This document shows positions 18,338 to 27,264 of a stretch of 64,000 bases of DNA, in pieces. Position 1 is the first letter of the stretch, and each line of letters opens with the position of its first letter. Under the pieces are notes generated by a model. The model was not told where the DNA came from. It saw only the letters and a list, made by a program, of their open reading frames with translations, and did no database searches. Where the stretch lies: assembly GCF_003325955.1 (NCBI RefSeq), contig NZ_CP030929.1, forward strand, positions 1,116,001 through 1,180,000. The letters run 5' to 3'. Source of the DNA: Aurantimicrobium sp. MWH-Uga1. Its GTDB lineage: Bacteria; Actinomycetota; Actinomycetes; Actinomycetales; Microbacteriaceae. The position numbers and the translations under genes were made by a program.

Positions 18338-18683
18338 TGTCAGCAGCTTTCGCGGCTTTCTGGCCTTGAACTCCGGCGAAAATAACTCCCACCAGTAAAG
18401 CTCCCAGAGCAACCTGAACCAGATACATCTGGAACTGTGATGGCAAGAATAAGGCAACAATCATCAACGTTGCATTAGCCAAAGCGGTATCTCGCATGAT
18501 CGGGTAGGCCACCACGTGAGCGGCCAACCACGTTTTCTCATTCTTGCGAGTAGCTTTTGTGCGGATACCTGCCCACGCATTAGGCACAACCTTGCCGGAT
18601 GCAGCACGCGCCACGACAACGTAAAGAATCACATCCGCCACGAGCGAAAGTGCAACGGTGAGGTACAAAGTGCCGGAATCCAT
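18330..18683 (-). CDS. SdpI-family small membrane protein
   Basis: 117 aa, three hydrophobic segments. The stretch AWAGIRTKATRKNEKTWLAAH between the first two helices has the pattern GIRT..T..NE.TW..AH of the SdpI family, whose Bacillus member gives immunity to the SdpC toxin. In Actinobacteria these proteins are common and mostly without known role, so immunity should not be assumed. Overlaps the hutG-like gene by 8 nt on the same strand and could be translationally coupled. Confidence 0.75.
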   Translation of the reverse strand: MDSGTLYLTVALSLVADVILYVVVARAASGKVVPNAWAGIRTKATRKNEKTWLAAHVVAYPIMRDTALANATLMIVALFLPSQFQMYLVQVALGALLVGVIFAGVQGQKAAKAADNE

Positions 18684-18709
18684 AGCTCTAGGCTACTTTG
18701 TCTCGCGCC

Positions 18710-20092
18710 TTATTGCGGGTTCGAAAGGTCGATGGTTTCGCCATGCTCGGGTGCCCGAACATTCCATTTCAATTCAGACGCAATCCTGAAGCGCATCCGG
18801 TCTGCAGCATCGATTTCACCATGGGTGACATACGTCATTTTCGGAGCACGTGGAGCGGTGTGCATCCATTGCACCAGCTCATCCGCATCTGCGTGGCCTG
18901 ACATACTCTCAAGCTGAATCACCTGGGCACGAATGGGCACATCACGGCCGTGAATACGCAGTGAGGTCGCCCCCTCAGCCAACAGTGCCCCCCGAGTTCC
19001 TCCTGCCTGATATCCAGAAATAAGTATGAGGTTGTTGGGGTCATCACCAAAAGCAACAAGGTGATGCAACACTCGACCACCGGTCATCATGCCGGACGCC
19101 GCAATGATGATCATGGGTCCGTGACGCTCGTTGAGTTTCTTCGATTCTTCTACGGTGCCGACCATGTGGGCGACGTCATAGACGGCCTCAAATTCGTCAG
19201 CAGGAATCGTGTGCTCATCTTGATGATTGTGATACATCCGTGTCGCACTAGCCGCCATAGGGCTGTTGACGTAGATCGGGACGCGAGGAATCTCGCCTCG
19301 GTCCATCAATCGCCAGATATGTAACATCAGGCCCTGAGTTCTTCCCACCGCAAAAGCAGGGATGACGACGACACCGCCACGTTCAAGCGTGGGCTTGAGT
19401 GCAGGGCCAAGTTCTTTCTCGGGGTCGATGTTGGGGTGGCTGCGATTACCGTACGTAGATTCGGTAATGAGAATGTCCGCACCCTCAAAAGGACGAGGGG
19501 GCTTCATCAGTGGATCATGCTGACGGCCCATATCTCCCGTGAAATGCAGGGTGGTTCCTGCAACCTTGATGTGCAATTGGGATGCACCTAGAATGTGGCC
19601 GGCCGGAAGGAAAGTTGCCTTCACGCCTGGGGCAACCTCGAGCTCTTTATCAAACTCTGCAGTTCGGAACTGCGACAGGGCTTGTTCTACATCTTGCACC
19701 GTGTAGAGGGGCTTGGGTGGGTTGTGTTTGGAATACCCCTTCTTGGCAGCATGTGCTGCCTCTTCCTCCAAAAGGTGGGCGCTATCTGGAAGCAAAATGG
19801 AACACAGCTCTGCGGTTCCTGTTGTGGCGATGATCTTTCCACGGAAACCATCACGCACGAGCGCGGGAACATATCCCGAATGGTCTAAGTGTGCGTGGGT
19901 AAGCAAGACCACATCGATAGTGTCGGGCGGAACTGGGAAGGGTTCGCGATTACGCTCGCGCAAAGACTTGTATCCCTGGAACAGGCCACAATCGACCAGA
20001 ATGCGTTTGCCACCGGTTTCAATCAGGTACTTACTTCCGGTGACCGTCTCAGTTCCCCCGAGGAAGCGCAGTGTGTGTTCAGGCTTTGTCAT
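18710..20092 (-). CDS. MBL-fold beta-CASP RNA nuclease-like protein
   Basis: 460 aa metallo-beta-lactamase fold with beta-CASP insertion and RMMBL tail, as in bacterial/archaeal CPSF73-like exonucleases. The zinc motif HAHLDHSG is near residue 57, the second metal Asp in FTGDMGRQHDP, beta-CASP signature IAASGMMTGGRVLHHL, and GHADADELVQWM with the last His. RNA processing is the likely activity. The frame extends to 20203, but ATG 20092 marks the start of homologous sequence (TLRFLGGTETVTGSKYLIE). Upstream on the opposite strand is tRNA-fMet. Confidence 0.88.
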   Translation of the reverse strand: MTKPEHTLRFLGGTETVTGSKYLIETGGKRILVDCGLFQGYKSLRERNREPFPVPPDTIDVVLLTHAHLDHSGYVPALVRDGFRGKIIATTGTAELCSILLPDSAHLLEEEAAHAAKKGYSKHNPPKPLYTVQDVEQALSQFRTAEFDKELEVAPGVKATFLPAGHILGASQLHIKVAGTTLHFTGDMGRQHDPLMKPPRPFEGADILITESTYGNRSHPNIDPEKELGPALKPTLERGGVVVIPAFAVGRTQGLMLHIWRLMDRGEIPRVPIYVNSPMAASATRMYHNHQDEHTIPADEFEAVYDVAHMVGTVEESKKLNERHGPMIIIAASGMMTGGRVLHHLVAFGDDPNNLILISGYQAGGTRGALLAEGATSLRIHGRDVPIRAQVIQLESMSGHADADELVQWMHTAPRAPKMTYVTHGEIDAADRMRFRIASELKWNVRAPEHGETIDLSNPQ

Positions 20093-20166
20093 AACTTTCA
20101 CACTACGCCTGTGCCACTGACCGTGGTCGGTGGGTCTTCCGGAGCGTGGTAAAGTTGAACTACCGA

Positions 20167-20240
20167 CGCGGGGTGGAGCAGCTCGGTAGCTCGCTGGGCT
20201 CATAACCCAGAGGTCGCAGGTTCAAATCCTGTCCCCGCAA
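20167..20240 (+). tRNA. initiator tRNA-fMet (CAT)
   Basis: Full cloverleaf: acceptor CGCGGGG/CCCCGCA with the C1:A72 mismatch that marks initiator tRNA, anticodon stem CTGGG/CCCAG with three G-C pairs next to the loop and anticodon CAT, T-arm GGTTCAAATCC. CCA is not encoded. The gene stands alone and is followed by a terminator. Confidence 0.95.
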
Positions 20241-20247
20241 CAAAAAG

Positions 20248-20279
20248 AGAAAGCCCTTTCTTGATTGGAAGGGCTTTCT
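20248..20279 (+). terminator. rho-independent terminator of tRNA-fMet
   Basis: Stem AGAAAGCCCTT / AAGGGCTTTCT (11 bp) with a 10-nt loop, followed by TATTTTTC. It starts 7 nt after the tRNA. Confidence 0.9.
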
Positions 20280-20307
20280 TATTTTTCAAGCCGGGTATCG
20301 TGGAAGC

Positions 20308-21207
20308 GTGACCAGAAGCCACTACACCCTCAATGAAGACCTCCAGCTCGCCCTGCAACTAGCTGATGCCGCTGACGAGATTTCTCGCGCTCGCTATCTC
20401 GCTCTCGATCTCGAGGTCACGACAAAGCCCGATAAGACTCCAGTCACGGATGCGGATCGTGCTGTAGAAAAAGCCATAATCGACATTCTCGCTCGCGAGC
20501 GAGGATCTGATTACATGCTGGGCGAAGAGTTCGGCGAACAAAAAGGAACTGTTTCTGAACGCCCCACTGCGACAGCAGATCACCCTCACCGCCAATGGAT
20601 TATTGACCCTATAGACGGTACTTCAAACTTTTTACGTGGTGTTCCTGTCTGGGCAACTCTGATTGCGTTGGCTATCGATGGAGAACCAGTACTGGGTGTG
20701 GTGAGTGCACCAGCTTTGGGCAAACGCTGGTGGGGCTCACAAGGTAATGGTGCGTGGGTTGATGAATCTCACGACCCTCTGGCAAACATTCCCCTTCCCG
20801 ATGATCTCGCCAATGTTCTCGAGCAACCTATGGTTGCCGTGGCAGAACCGCGCCGTCTTGAAGTTTCAGGAGTATCCAAGCTTGCTGATGCCAGCATCAG
20901 CTATAACTCCTTGCAACAGTGGGATCAAGCTGGTTACCTAGACGAACTAGTTGGCCTCAGCAGAAAAGTATGGCGAACCCGGGCGTATGGCGACATGTGG
21001 TCCTACATGATGGTTGCCGAGGGCATTGTGGACGTGGCGGGAGAATTTGATCTTAAGCCCTATGACATGGCTGCCTTGATGCCCATCGTGACAGAAGCTG
21101 GCGGGACCTTCACCTCGATTGACGGTCACGCAGATGTGTGGCACGGGAGCGCTTTAGCAACGAATGGCGCTCTTCATGCCGCCGTGCTTGCTGAATTAGC
21201 TCGCTAG
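20308..21207 (+). CDS. hisN: inositol-monophosphatase-like histidinol-phosphatase
   Basis: Mg-dependent phosphatase, 299 aa. Motifs of the IMPase family: GEEFGE near residue 72 and DPIDGTSNFLRG near 96, and the C-terminal FDLKPYDMAALMPIVTEAGG near 247. The TTKPDKTPVTDADRAVE N-terminal stretch and the KPYDMAAL signature are typical of actinobacterial HisN (histidinol-phosphate phosphatase), which completes histidine biosynthesis together with genes elsewhere. Starts with GTG. Inositol-1-phosphatase activity cannot be excluded, as the two share most motifs. Confidence 0.85.
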   Translation: MTRSHYTLNEDLQLALQLADAADEISRARYLALDLEVTTKPDKTPVTDADRAVEKAIIDILARERGSDYMLGEEFGEQKGTVSERPTATADHPHRQWIIDPIDGTSNFLRGVPVWATLIALAIDGEPVLGVVSAPALGKRWWGSQGNGAWVDESHDPLANIPLPDDLANVLEQPMVAVAEPRRLEVSGVSKLADASISYNSLQQWDQAGYLDELVGLSRKVWRTRAYGDMWSYMMVAEGIVDVAGEFDLKPYDMAALMPIVTEAGGTFTSIDGHADVWHGSALATNGALHAAVLAELAR

Positions 21208-22104
21208 TTTTCCTTCAGCTTCCAACCGAGCAATTCGGGCACGAGCAGCATCCTCTGAAGTAGACGAGGGTCCCAAGAGTGAACGAAGCATCTTCAAGAT
21301 CACTCCGGTGAGCCACGATGCTGGCCACCACGGTTTCTTCAGACCCAAAATCTGACGGTATTCCTCAGGAATGCTTTCGACAGCACCGGCAAACATGATG
21401 CGATAGAACGGCATCATGCTGCGACGTAGCGGTGGCTTACGCAAGAAAGCAATCGTTTCCTCTACGCGCTCATCGTGTTTGAGAACGCCATCGGTATTGA
21501 ACTTGTGCAAGGCCGCAATGAGTTCCTTTTCTGATCGCGGAGGGTTAGCTACACCAACGAGCTCTCCTGCGATGGACCACTCGGAAACATACTGGTCGGC
21601 ACCACCCGGGATGGGATCTCCCCAGGCCTGATGACAGCCCAAGAAAGCGTCAGTGAATACCACATGTACCCAATACAACAGCTCTGGATCTCCAGCAGAA
21701 TATGAGCGTTCAACACCCTGCGCATCGATGTAGGTGCCCTTGACGCGATCGTGGAACTTAGCCACCCGGGAGGATTCGTGTTCAGCAAGTGCGGTGTCAC
21801 CGAAGGTGACCGTGATGAGCCACTGAATAGTCCCAGCCAGACGCCCCAACGGGTCTTCTTTATAGCGTGACCAGTCGTGAACTCCGGCCATGGCTCCAGG
21901 GTGCAAGGTTTGCATCAGCAGGGCACGAATACCGGCAACCATGGTTGGCATGCCACCGTGCACTGCCCACGATGCTGATCTTGGGCCAAAGAAGCCGACA
22001 TCGTCGCCTTGTTCAATGTTCTTCACCCAATAGGGAGTGCCTTGGGTATCCCCGGAGAAAGTTTCCAGCAGATGCGAACGGATACTTTCGCTAAACCTAC
22101 TCAT
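21196..22104 (-). CDS. oxygenase MpaB / DUF2236 family protein
   Basis: 302 aa. Typical MpaB/Lcp-type pattern: FGPRSASWAVHGGMPTMVAG near the N-terminus, LLMQTLHPGAMAGVHDWS, and a long helical body with VHVVFTDAFLGCHQAW near residue 146. Members include heme-dependent latex-clearing protein, but most actinobacterial relatives have no known substrate. Four-nt overlap with the flavin reductase upstream suggests co-transcription and possibly a shared redox task. The convergent hisN-like gene overlaps its 3' end by 12 nt. Confidence 0.82.
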   Translation of the reverse strand: MSRFSESIRSHLLETFSGDTQGTPYWVKNIEQGDDVGFFGPRSASWAVHGGMPTMVAGIRALLMQTLHPGAMAGVHDWSRYKEDPLGRLAGTIQWLITVTFGDTALAEHESSRVAKFHDRVKGTYIDAQGVERSYSAGDPELLYWVHVVFTDAFLGCHQAWGDPIPGGADQYVSEWSIAGELVGVANPPRSEKELIAALHKFNTDGVLKHDERVEETIAFLRKPPLRRSMMPFYRIMFAGAVESIPEEYRQILGLKKPWWPASWLTGVILKMLRSLLGPSSTSEDAARARIARLEAEGKLAS

Positions 22105-22697
22105 GCCTCGAGCTTGGAGTTGCTGTCGAGTTTGTGCCAGGTGCGGTTGTGGTACACCAGCGGGTGTGCAGAACTTGCGTCCAGTTCAGCACTTCCTGCC
22201 TCAGGGGTTTTCGCTTCCAGAGCTTCAATCAAAAACACGGTGGAATTTCCCGCTTTGAGCTTGTTCACTGTTCGGCCTCGAATCCACGCATGCGCCTCGG
22301 AATAGACAGTTTCTCCCGTGGGGAGCCGCTCAGTAGGAATGTCTTGGGGAAAACGGTTAGCTCCGCTTGTTGCGGCAAGTTTGGCCAAATGAAGCTGGTC
22401 TGCACCCAAGAGGTGAACCACGACCGTTTCAGCTTCAGTGATGATAGGCGTTGCCGAGGATTGCGCAGATGCAGAGAAGACCAAGAGTGGTGGTTCTGCA
22501 CTCACCGAAAACACACTGGTGACTGTCATCGCGACAGGACCGTTGCCCGCATCTGCGGTGACAATTGCTACACCAGCAGGGTGGTTGCGGAAAGCCAGCT
22601 TGAACTCATCAGCTGAGAGCACCTCAACATCGTGAGGTGGATCGATAATGCCGTCGTGAATAATCGGCAAGTTCTCTGAGGGCATACTGTGAGTCAT
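22101..22697 (-). CDS. flavin reductase (DIM6/NTAB) family protein
   Basis: 198 aa FMN-binding split-barrel domain. Family signature HPAGVAIVTADAGNGPVAMT then VSAEPPLLVFSAS, and a C-terminal LVYHNRTWHKL. Such proteins reduce FMN with NAD(P)H for a partner monooxygenase, or act on small aromatic substrates. It overlaps the MpaB-like gene by 4 nt, so it could supply its electrons, although MpaB enzymes are heme proteins and this link is only inferred. The N-terminus (first 28 residues) is longer than usual. Confidence 0.85.
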   Translation of the reverse strand: MTHSMPSENLPIIHDGIIDPPHDVEVLSADEFKLAFRNHPAGVAIVTADAGNGPVAMTVTSVFSVSAEPPLLVFSASAQSSATPIITEAETVVVHLLGADQLHLAKLAATSGANRFPQDIPTERLPTGETVYSEAHAWIRGRTVNKLKAGNSTVFLIEALEAKTPEAGSAELDASSAHPLVYHNRTWHKLDSNSKLEA

Positions 22698-22742
22698 CGT
22701 TTCTCCATTGTTTCACTGTTCACACAGAGCTAGCCTGTGAAT

Positions 22743-23225
22743 ATGAGCCTCAACGACATTGCCTTGACCACTCTTGATGGAAAACCCACAACCTTCGGAG
22801 CTTATTCCGACAAAGTTGTGTTGGTAGTGAATGTTGCATCCCGTTGTGGACTTTCACCCCAATACCAGCAGCTCGAGGAACTTCAAGAGAAGTATGGCTC
22901 GCGCGGATTTACTGTACTGGGAGTGCCTTCTAACCAGTTTTTGCAGGAGTTGAAGACCAGCGACGATATCGCTCAATACTGTTCCACCACCTGGGGTGTG
23001 ACCTTCCCCATGACAGAAAAGGTCAGTGTCAACGGACGTAAACGCCACCCGCTTTATGTTGAGCTTGTCAAGGCTAAGGATGCATCTGGCAAAGCAGGTC
23101 CAGTGATGTGGAACTTTGAAAAATTCCTCGTTCTTCCTTCTGGCGAGATTAAGCGCTTCCGCCCCACAACCAAACCCGATGACCCTGCCATCATTGCGGC
23201 CATCGAAGCCGCGTTGCCCCAGTAG
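22743..23225 (+). CDS. glutathione peroxidase-family thiol peroxidase
   Basis: 160 aa, cytoplasmic. Peroxidatic Cys in VASRCGLSPQY near residue 35, with Gln in VPSNQF and Trp in MWNFEKFLV completing the tetrad; Cys rather than selenocysteine. Actinobacteria lacking glutathione usually recycle this enzyme with thioredoxin. A GTG two codons upstream (22737) is an alternative start. No strong ribosome binding site. A hairpin follows the stop. Confidence 0.92.
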   Translation: MSLNDIALTTLDGKPTTFGAYSDKVVLVVNVASRCGLSPQYQQLEELQEKYGSRGFTVLGVPSNQFLQELKTSDDIAQYCSTTWGVTFPMTEKVSVNGRKRHPLYVELVKAKDASGKAGPVMWNFEKFLVLPSGEIKRFRPTTKPDDPAIIAAIEAALPQ

Positions 23226-23243
23226 GAAATCACTAACTTAACA

Positions 23244-23276
23244 GGTGAGCCCCCGAGCATTGCTCGGGGGCTCACC
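23244..23276. terminator. bidirectional terminator
   Basis: Perfect 16-bp inverted repeat (GGTGAGCCCCCGAGCA and complement) with a 1-nt centre, between the convergent peroxidase and the 2OG-oxygenase-like gene; a TTTT lies on the plus side. Confidence 0.85.
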
Positions 23277-23294
23277 AGCGTTTTAGGAGAAGAA

Positions 23295-24080
23295 TTACAT
23301 CTTCTCCGCTTCAGGGTCTTTCACACCTTCTTCGACGATGCCCTTTGCAAGAAGTGCCAAACGACGCTCTTCAAGACGACGTTCGAACTCCTTCTGACCA
23401 GCAGCAATGAAGTCCGCATCCAGTGGGTAGTTCTCAACACGAGGCTTACCGTGATACTTGGTGACATATGCGTCAAGTTCGGGACCGGACTCCCAAGAGG
23501 TGATCAGACAGTAACGAGGCTCATCACCCTGGTGCCATACGGCGTGCCAGAAGCGTTGAGTGTCAACAATCAGCTGGGCACCTGCAGGAAGAGGAATACG
23601 AATCTCGGTCGAAGGGTCCAAACGGTCTTCGCGCAAAATCATCATCGAGTCTGGGTTGTCCGAGAGGTTAAAGAAGCCACGAACAATCCAGCCGGTTCCG
23701 TCTGGGTTGAGACGGTTGTTGTCGTCCTGGTGCATGTTGTACAGGGCGTCAGAGTACTTGTTGGGCTGAAGCTCAATCACGCGGCAACGGCCAACGTTGG
23801 CTCCGGGCTCTTGCGCACGCTTGGTGAGGATAGGTGCCTTGGCAACCTGAGAATCAATCCACACACCGTCTTTGTCGGTGCGGGGAGGAGTGTGGTTCCA
23901 GAAACCATTGCACTCAATCTCACCAAAGGCAGAAGCCAATGGAGCGAAACGAGTAACACCGGAGGACTTCCAATCGACATACTCAATGTCGAGCCATTCC
24001 TTCGGGTCAGCAGCCTGGTCGTAGCTGTCGAGAACGACATAACCAGTTTCTTCGAATGCCTTGAGGCGGTTGTATCCCAT
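23295..24080 (-). CDS. uncharacterised protein with 2OG/Fe(II)-oxygenase-like motifs
   Basis: 261 aa, no family I can name with confidence. The middle part reads as a double-stranded beta-helix: an HxD pair at H117-x-D119 (NMHQDDNN), a second His at 179 or 183 (RFWHAVWHQ) and an Arg 189, the spacing of an Fe(II)/2-oxoglutarate dioxygenase facial triad. A C-terminal coiled, charged helix (KEFERRLEERRLALL) follows. No signal peptide. The gene is flanked by its own intergenic region of about 165 nt upstream and a terminator downstream, so it is monocistronic. Cupin-like or phytanoyl-CoA-hydroxylase-like relatives are possible. Function unassigned. Confidence 0.72.
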   Translation of the reverse strand: MGYNRLKAFEETGYVVLDSYDQAADPKEWLDIEYVDWKSSGVTRFAPLASAFGEIECNGFWNHTPPRTDKDGVWIDSQVAKAPILTKRAQEPGANVGRCRVIELQPNKYSDALYNMHQDDNNRLNPDGTGWIVRGFFNLSDNPDSMMILREDRLDPSTEIRIPLPAGAQLIVDTQRFWHAVWHQGDEPRYCLITSWESGPELDAYVTKYHGKPRVENYPLDADFIAAGQKEFERRLEERRLALLAKGIVEEGVKDPEAEKM

Positions 24081-24245
24081 GGGGTGGGTCCCTTTCGTAA
24101 CGAGCGCACACGTTTTTATACGCTCAACTCAGCCCAAAGTACCACTTGAGAAGCCTCGAAATGCAGCCACACACCGGCGTATTTTTAGCGAAATGAGGCC
24201 CCGGGCTTCACGAGCGAAGAAGGCGACCTCCGGTAACCTTGGCTT

Positions 24246-25220
24246 ATGCCTCCGAAGAAGAAACCAGTCGTTACCATTCTGGTTCCCATGTACAACGAGG
24301 AACTGGTTCTTCCCCTTCTTTTCGATGAGCTCAACCGGGTAACCGGCGGCATCAGAGACTGTGATTTTGTCTACCTTTTTGTCGATGATGGATCAAAAGA
24401 TGCATCTGTGAGCATTGTGAAAAACTACGCCTCCCAGGATTCCCGTGTTCGCTTTCTTGCCTTGAGTAGAAACTTCGGCAAGGAAAAGGCTCTGCTGGCA
24501 GGCTTCGACCATGTCCACTCTGATGCGGTAATCGTTATTGATGCCGACCTGCAGGATCCCCCTGAACTCATCCCCGAAATGATTGCTTTGTGGAAGCAGG
24601 GCTACCAAGACGTCTATGCCAAGCGCATTAACCGTCGTGGGGAAACCTGGATGAAAAAAGTCACCTCCAGGATGTATTACCGTCTACTTCAAACAACCAC
24701 GCGGATTGAGATTCAGCCAGATACCGGTGACTTCCGTCTGCTTGACCGAGCGTGCATCGATGCTCTCAAGCAATTTAGAGAAACCGAGCGCAACACCAAA
24801 GCACTGTTCTCTTGGATAGGTTTCCGCAAGTACGCCATCGAATATGACCGTGCTCCGCGGGCAGCGGGAAAAACCAAGTTTAACTACTTCCGCCTGATTA
24901 ACCTTGCCATCGACGGACTCACCTCCTTCACAACCACTCCTTTGCGCGTAGCAGGGGTTCTCGGATTCTTAGTCTCACTGATTGCATTTATCTACTTGCT
25001 GCAAGTGATTATCAAAAACATCATCTATGGCCCTGATGTCTCTGGTTATCCCTCAACCATGGCAACCATCTTGTTCTTAGGTGGAGTGCAACTGATGTCT
25101 CTGGGCATCATTGGTGAATACATTGGCAAGATTTTCAATGAGACTAAGAACCGTCCCACCTACCTAGTGGGAGAGAACAACCTCAACACTGAGCCTGCTC
25201 GCGGTTCACGTAAAAAGTGA
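24246..25220 (+). CDS. family 2 glycosyltransferase, GtrB/DPM1 type
   Basis: 324 aa. Transfers a sugar from UDP/GDP-sugar to polyprenyl phosphate on the inner membrane face. GT2 domain with VPMYNEE near residue 15, DDGS, and IDADLQDPPEL (DxD region), plus QPDTGDFRLLDR and two C-terminal helices (about 235-260 and 270-295) typical of undecaprenyl-phosphate glucosyl/mannosyltransferases. Overlaps the GtrA gene by 4 nt, and the next gene is a large polytopic transferase, giving a three-component lipid-linked glycosylation unit. Confidence 0.92.
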   Translation: MPPKKKPVVTILVPMYNEELVLPLLFDELNRVTGGIRDCDFVYLFVDDGSKDASVSIVKNYASQDSRVRFLALSRNFGKEKALLAGFDHVHSDAVIVIDADLQDPPELIPEMIALWKQGYQDVYAKRINRRGETWMKKVTSRMYYRLLQTTTRIEIQPDTGDFRLLDRACIDALKQFRETERNTKALFSWIGFRKYAIEYDRAPRAAGKTKFNYFRLINLAIDGLTSFTTTPLRVAGVLGFLVSLIAFIYLLQVIIKNIIYGPDVSGYPSTMATILFLGGVQLMSLGIIGEYIGKIFNETKNRPTYLVGENNLNTEPARGSRKK

Positions 25221-25621
25221 AGAAGTCCACAAAACCGCTGAGGTTTATTCTTGTTGGCATTGCCAACACGGCGATTGATTTCATCGTTTTATTGAGCTTG
25301 ACCGCCGTTGGGTTGCCTCTCGTGGCGGCAAACTTCATCTCCACCAGCGTCGCACTGACATTTAGCTTCTTCGCTAACCGGACCTTCACGTTCGGCTCTA
25401 CTGGGAAAAAGCGGTCCCAGGCCCTACGCTTCTTGCTCGTTACCCTGGTGGGATTGTGGGTGTTGCAACCCATCGTCTTAGTTCTGGCTGTACCTGTTTT
25501 GGAAGGCATGCTCGCGCGTGAAGCGAGCATCGTGGTGGCCAAATTGTTTGCCACCGTCGTTTCGATGGTCTGGAATTACCTTCTCTATGATTCGCTTGTC
25601 TTTAGAAAACCTCAGCGCTAG
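25217..25621 (+). CDS. GtrA-family membrane protein
   Basis: 134 aa with four helices. GtrA-type signature LRFILVGIANTAIDFIVLL at the N-terminus and FSFFANRTFTF near 50. Proposed to flip or present polyprenyl-linked sugars produced by GtrB. Start GTG within the GtrB stop (4-nt overlap) implies translational coupling. Confidence 0.92.
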   Translation: MKKSTKPLRFILVGIANTAIDFIVLLSLTAVGLPLVAANFISTSVALTFSFFANRTFTFGSTGKKRSQALRFLLVTLVGLWVLQPIVLVLAVPVLEGMLAREASIVVAKLFATVVSMVWNYLLYDSLVFRKPQR

Positions 25622-25652
25622 GGCTGACCCCCTCTAGGAATGTAAGGACCTT

Positions 25653-27185
25653 GTGAGCACCTCAACCTCCAACTGGACAACATCTAAGTTTGTTGAGTTT
25701 TTCACGCACTCTCCCTTGCGTTTTTGGATCACGCTTATCGCTGTTTTTTCTCTGGGACGTTTGGCTACCTGGGGCTACCCTTTCGATAGTGACCACTGGA
25801 TCTTCTACTACGTCGGACACAACTGGATTGTTGATGGTGGACAACTTTATGTTGATGCCTGGGATCACAAACCACCGCTGATATTCCTCTACAACGGCGT
25901 CATGGCAGCCCTTTTGGGCGACAACATCGTTTTACACCGCCTCTGGTTCACGCTCTTTGCCATCGTGGACACGGTGCTGTTCTACTTTGTTATCAAACGT
26001 TTTATGCCCCAACTTTTGGCAACTATTCGCTCCAGCATTGATCCCAACCGCGCAATCCAGCTCACCCTGTTGCTCTATGTCTTCATTCGCAACCTGTCCC
26101 AGTTTGCCTCCAATGGAAACACGACTGAAAACCTTGGCCTGATTTTCCTCCTGGCCATGATTTTGTGTTACCTCAAGTTCTCTGACAACCGCTCCTGGGG
26201 TTGGATTGCTCTCGCAGGTTTGTTTGCCGCGAACCTGTTCTGGGTCAAAGGCAACCTCATCTTGCTCGGTGGAGTCGTCGGGCTTCTGCTACTGATTCAT
26301 GGTTGGAAGAAACCACACTTGGTCTGGCATGTCATTGCCTTTATCGCGCCAATCCTCATCGTGTCAGCTCTCTGGCTGGGATACTTTGCTGTCCAGGGAA
26401 ACTTCCACGACTTTATGGTGGCGTCTTTCTCCTTCTCAGCGAAATACGCCTCCAGCGCCTGGGCAGGAAAAGTCAGTGCCAACATTCTGCTGATCGTGAT
26501 TACCGCAGCAATGCTTCTACCTGCACTAATTTTCTTTGCGGTTTTCTTACGCGATGTGAAAACCCAGTACCGTACTCAGGCATACCAAGTTACTGGGCTG
26601 TCGATGTTGGTCGGCCTGGCTTTGATAGCAGCGGTTGGCTCGTTCTATAGCTATTACCTGTTGATCATCATGCCGTTCATCACCATCGTGATGATGTACG
26701 GATTATTCAGAATGACGTCCTTTACGAAGGTCAGCAAAGTCCTTCTGACCCTGATTTTCATCGGGACAATTGCGGTCAATGGCCTAATTTCTCTACGTTT
26801 CTTGGTCAACAACTACACCGGTGTGACCAAGCAGGAAGCCATCGAATATACCCAAGCAGCTCAGTATGTGAACGAACACACTCAGCCAGGTGAGAAGGTC
26901 TTTGCTTATGACTATGGTGCGACCTTCTATGAACTAGCTGGCCGGCAATCTGCCAGCAGATTCATTTCAGCAAGCCACCTCTTGCTCGATTACCGAGATA
27001 ACTTTGGATTCGGTTTCAACGACATTTTCCTGACAGAGTTGGAAGAAAGTCAGCCTCGCTACATTGTTCTCAATGACCGCTCTACTGACCTGTATTTCAC
27101 GAACGAACCTGTGGCGAACTACATCACCGAAAACTACGAACCGGTGAAGAAGTTTGGTCAGATTGAAGTACTGCAACGGAAGTAG
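25653..27185 (+). CDS. polytopic membrane glycosyltransferase (GT-C / ArnT-like)
   Basis: 510 aa, about ten to twelve hydrophobic segments, with an extracytoplasmic first loop containing YPFDSDHWIFYYVGHNW and WDHKPPLIFLYNG near residues 40-80, the position and pattern of the acidic catalytic loop in GT-C (ArnT/PMT) enzymes. A C-terminal soluble tail follows. It presumably moves the GtrB-charged polyprenyl sugar to an envelope acceptor; acceptor not known. Start is GTG 31 nt after gtrA. Confidence 0.82.
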   Translation: MSTSTSNWTTSKFVEFFTHSPLRFWITLIAVFSLGRLATWGYPFDSDHWIFYYVGHNWIVDGGQLYVDAWDHKPPLIFLYNGVMAALLGDNIVLHRLWFTLFAIVDTVLFYFVIKRFMPQLLATIRSSIDPNRAIQLTLLLYVFIRNLSQFASNGNTTENLGLIFLLAMILCYLKFSDNRSWGWIALAGLFAANLFWVKGNLILLGGVVGLLLLIHGWKKPHLVWHVIAFIAPILIVSALWLGYFAVQGNFHDFMVASFSFSAKYASSAWAGKVSANILLIVITAAMLLPALIFFAVFLRDVKTQYRTQAYQVTGLSMLVGLALIAAVGSFYSYYLLIIMPFITIVMMYGLFRMTSFTKVSKVLLTLIFIGTIAVNGLISLRFLVNNYTGVTKQEAIEYTQAAQYVNEHTQPGEKVFAYDYGATFYELAGRQSASRFISASHLLLDYRDNFGFGFNDIFLTELEESQPRYIVLNDRSTDLYFTNEPVANYITENYEPVKKFGQIEVLQRK

Positions 27186-27264
27186 ACATTGACAATCTGG
27201 TCCTTCAGATACTTCCTGAAGTGAGCGAACAACAAGAGCAAAAACGCTGTGTTGAAATTGATGA

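Noticed and set aside
18330..18683. SdpI protein as toxin immunity
   Set aside because: No SdpC-like toxin gene nearby; family resemblance alone is insufficient.
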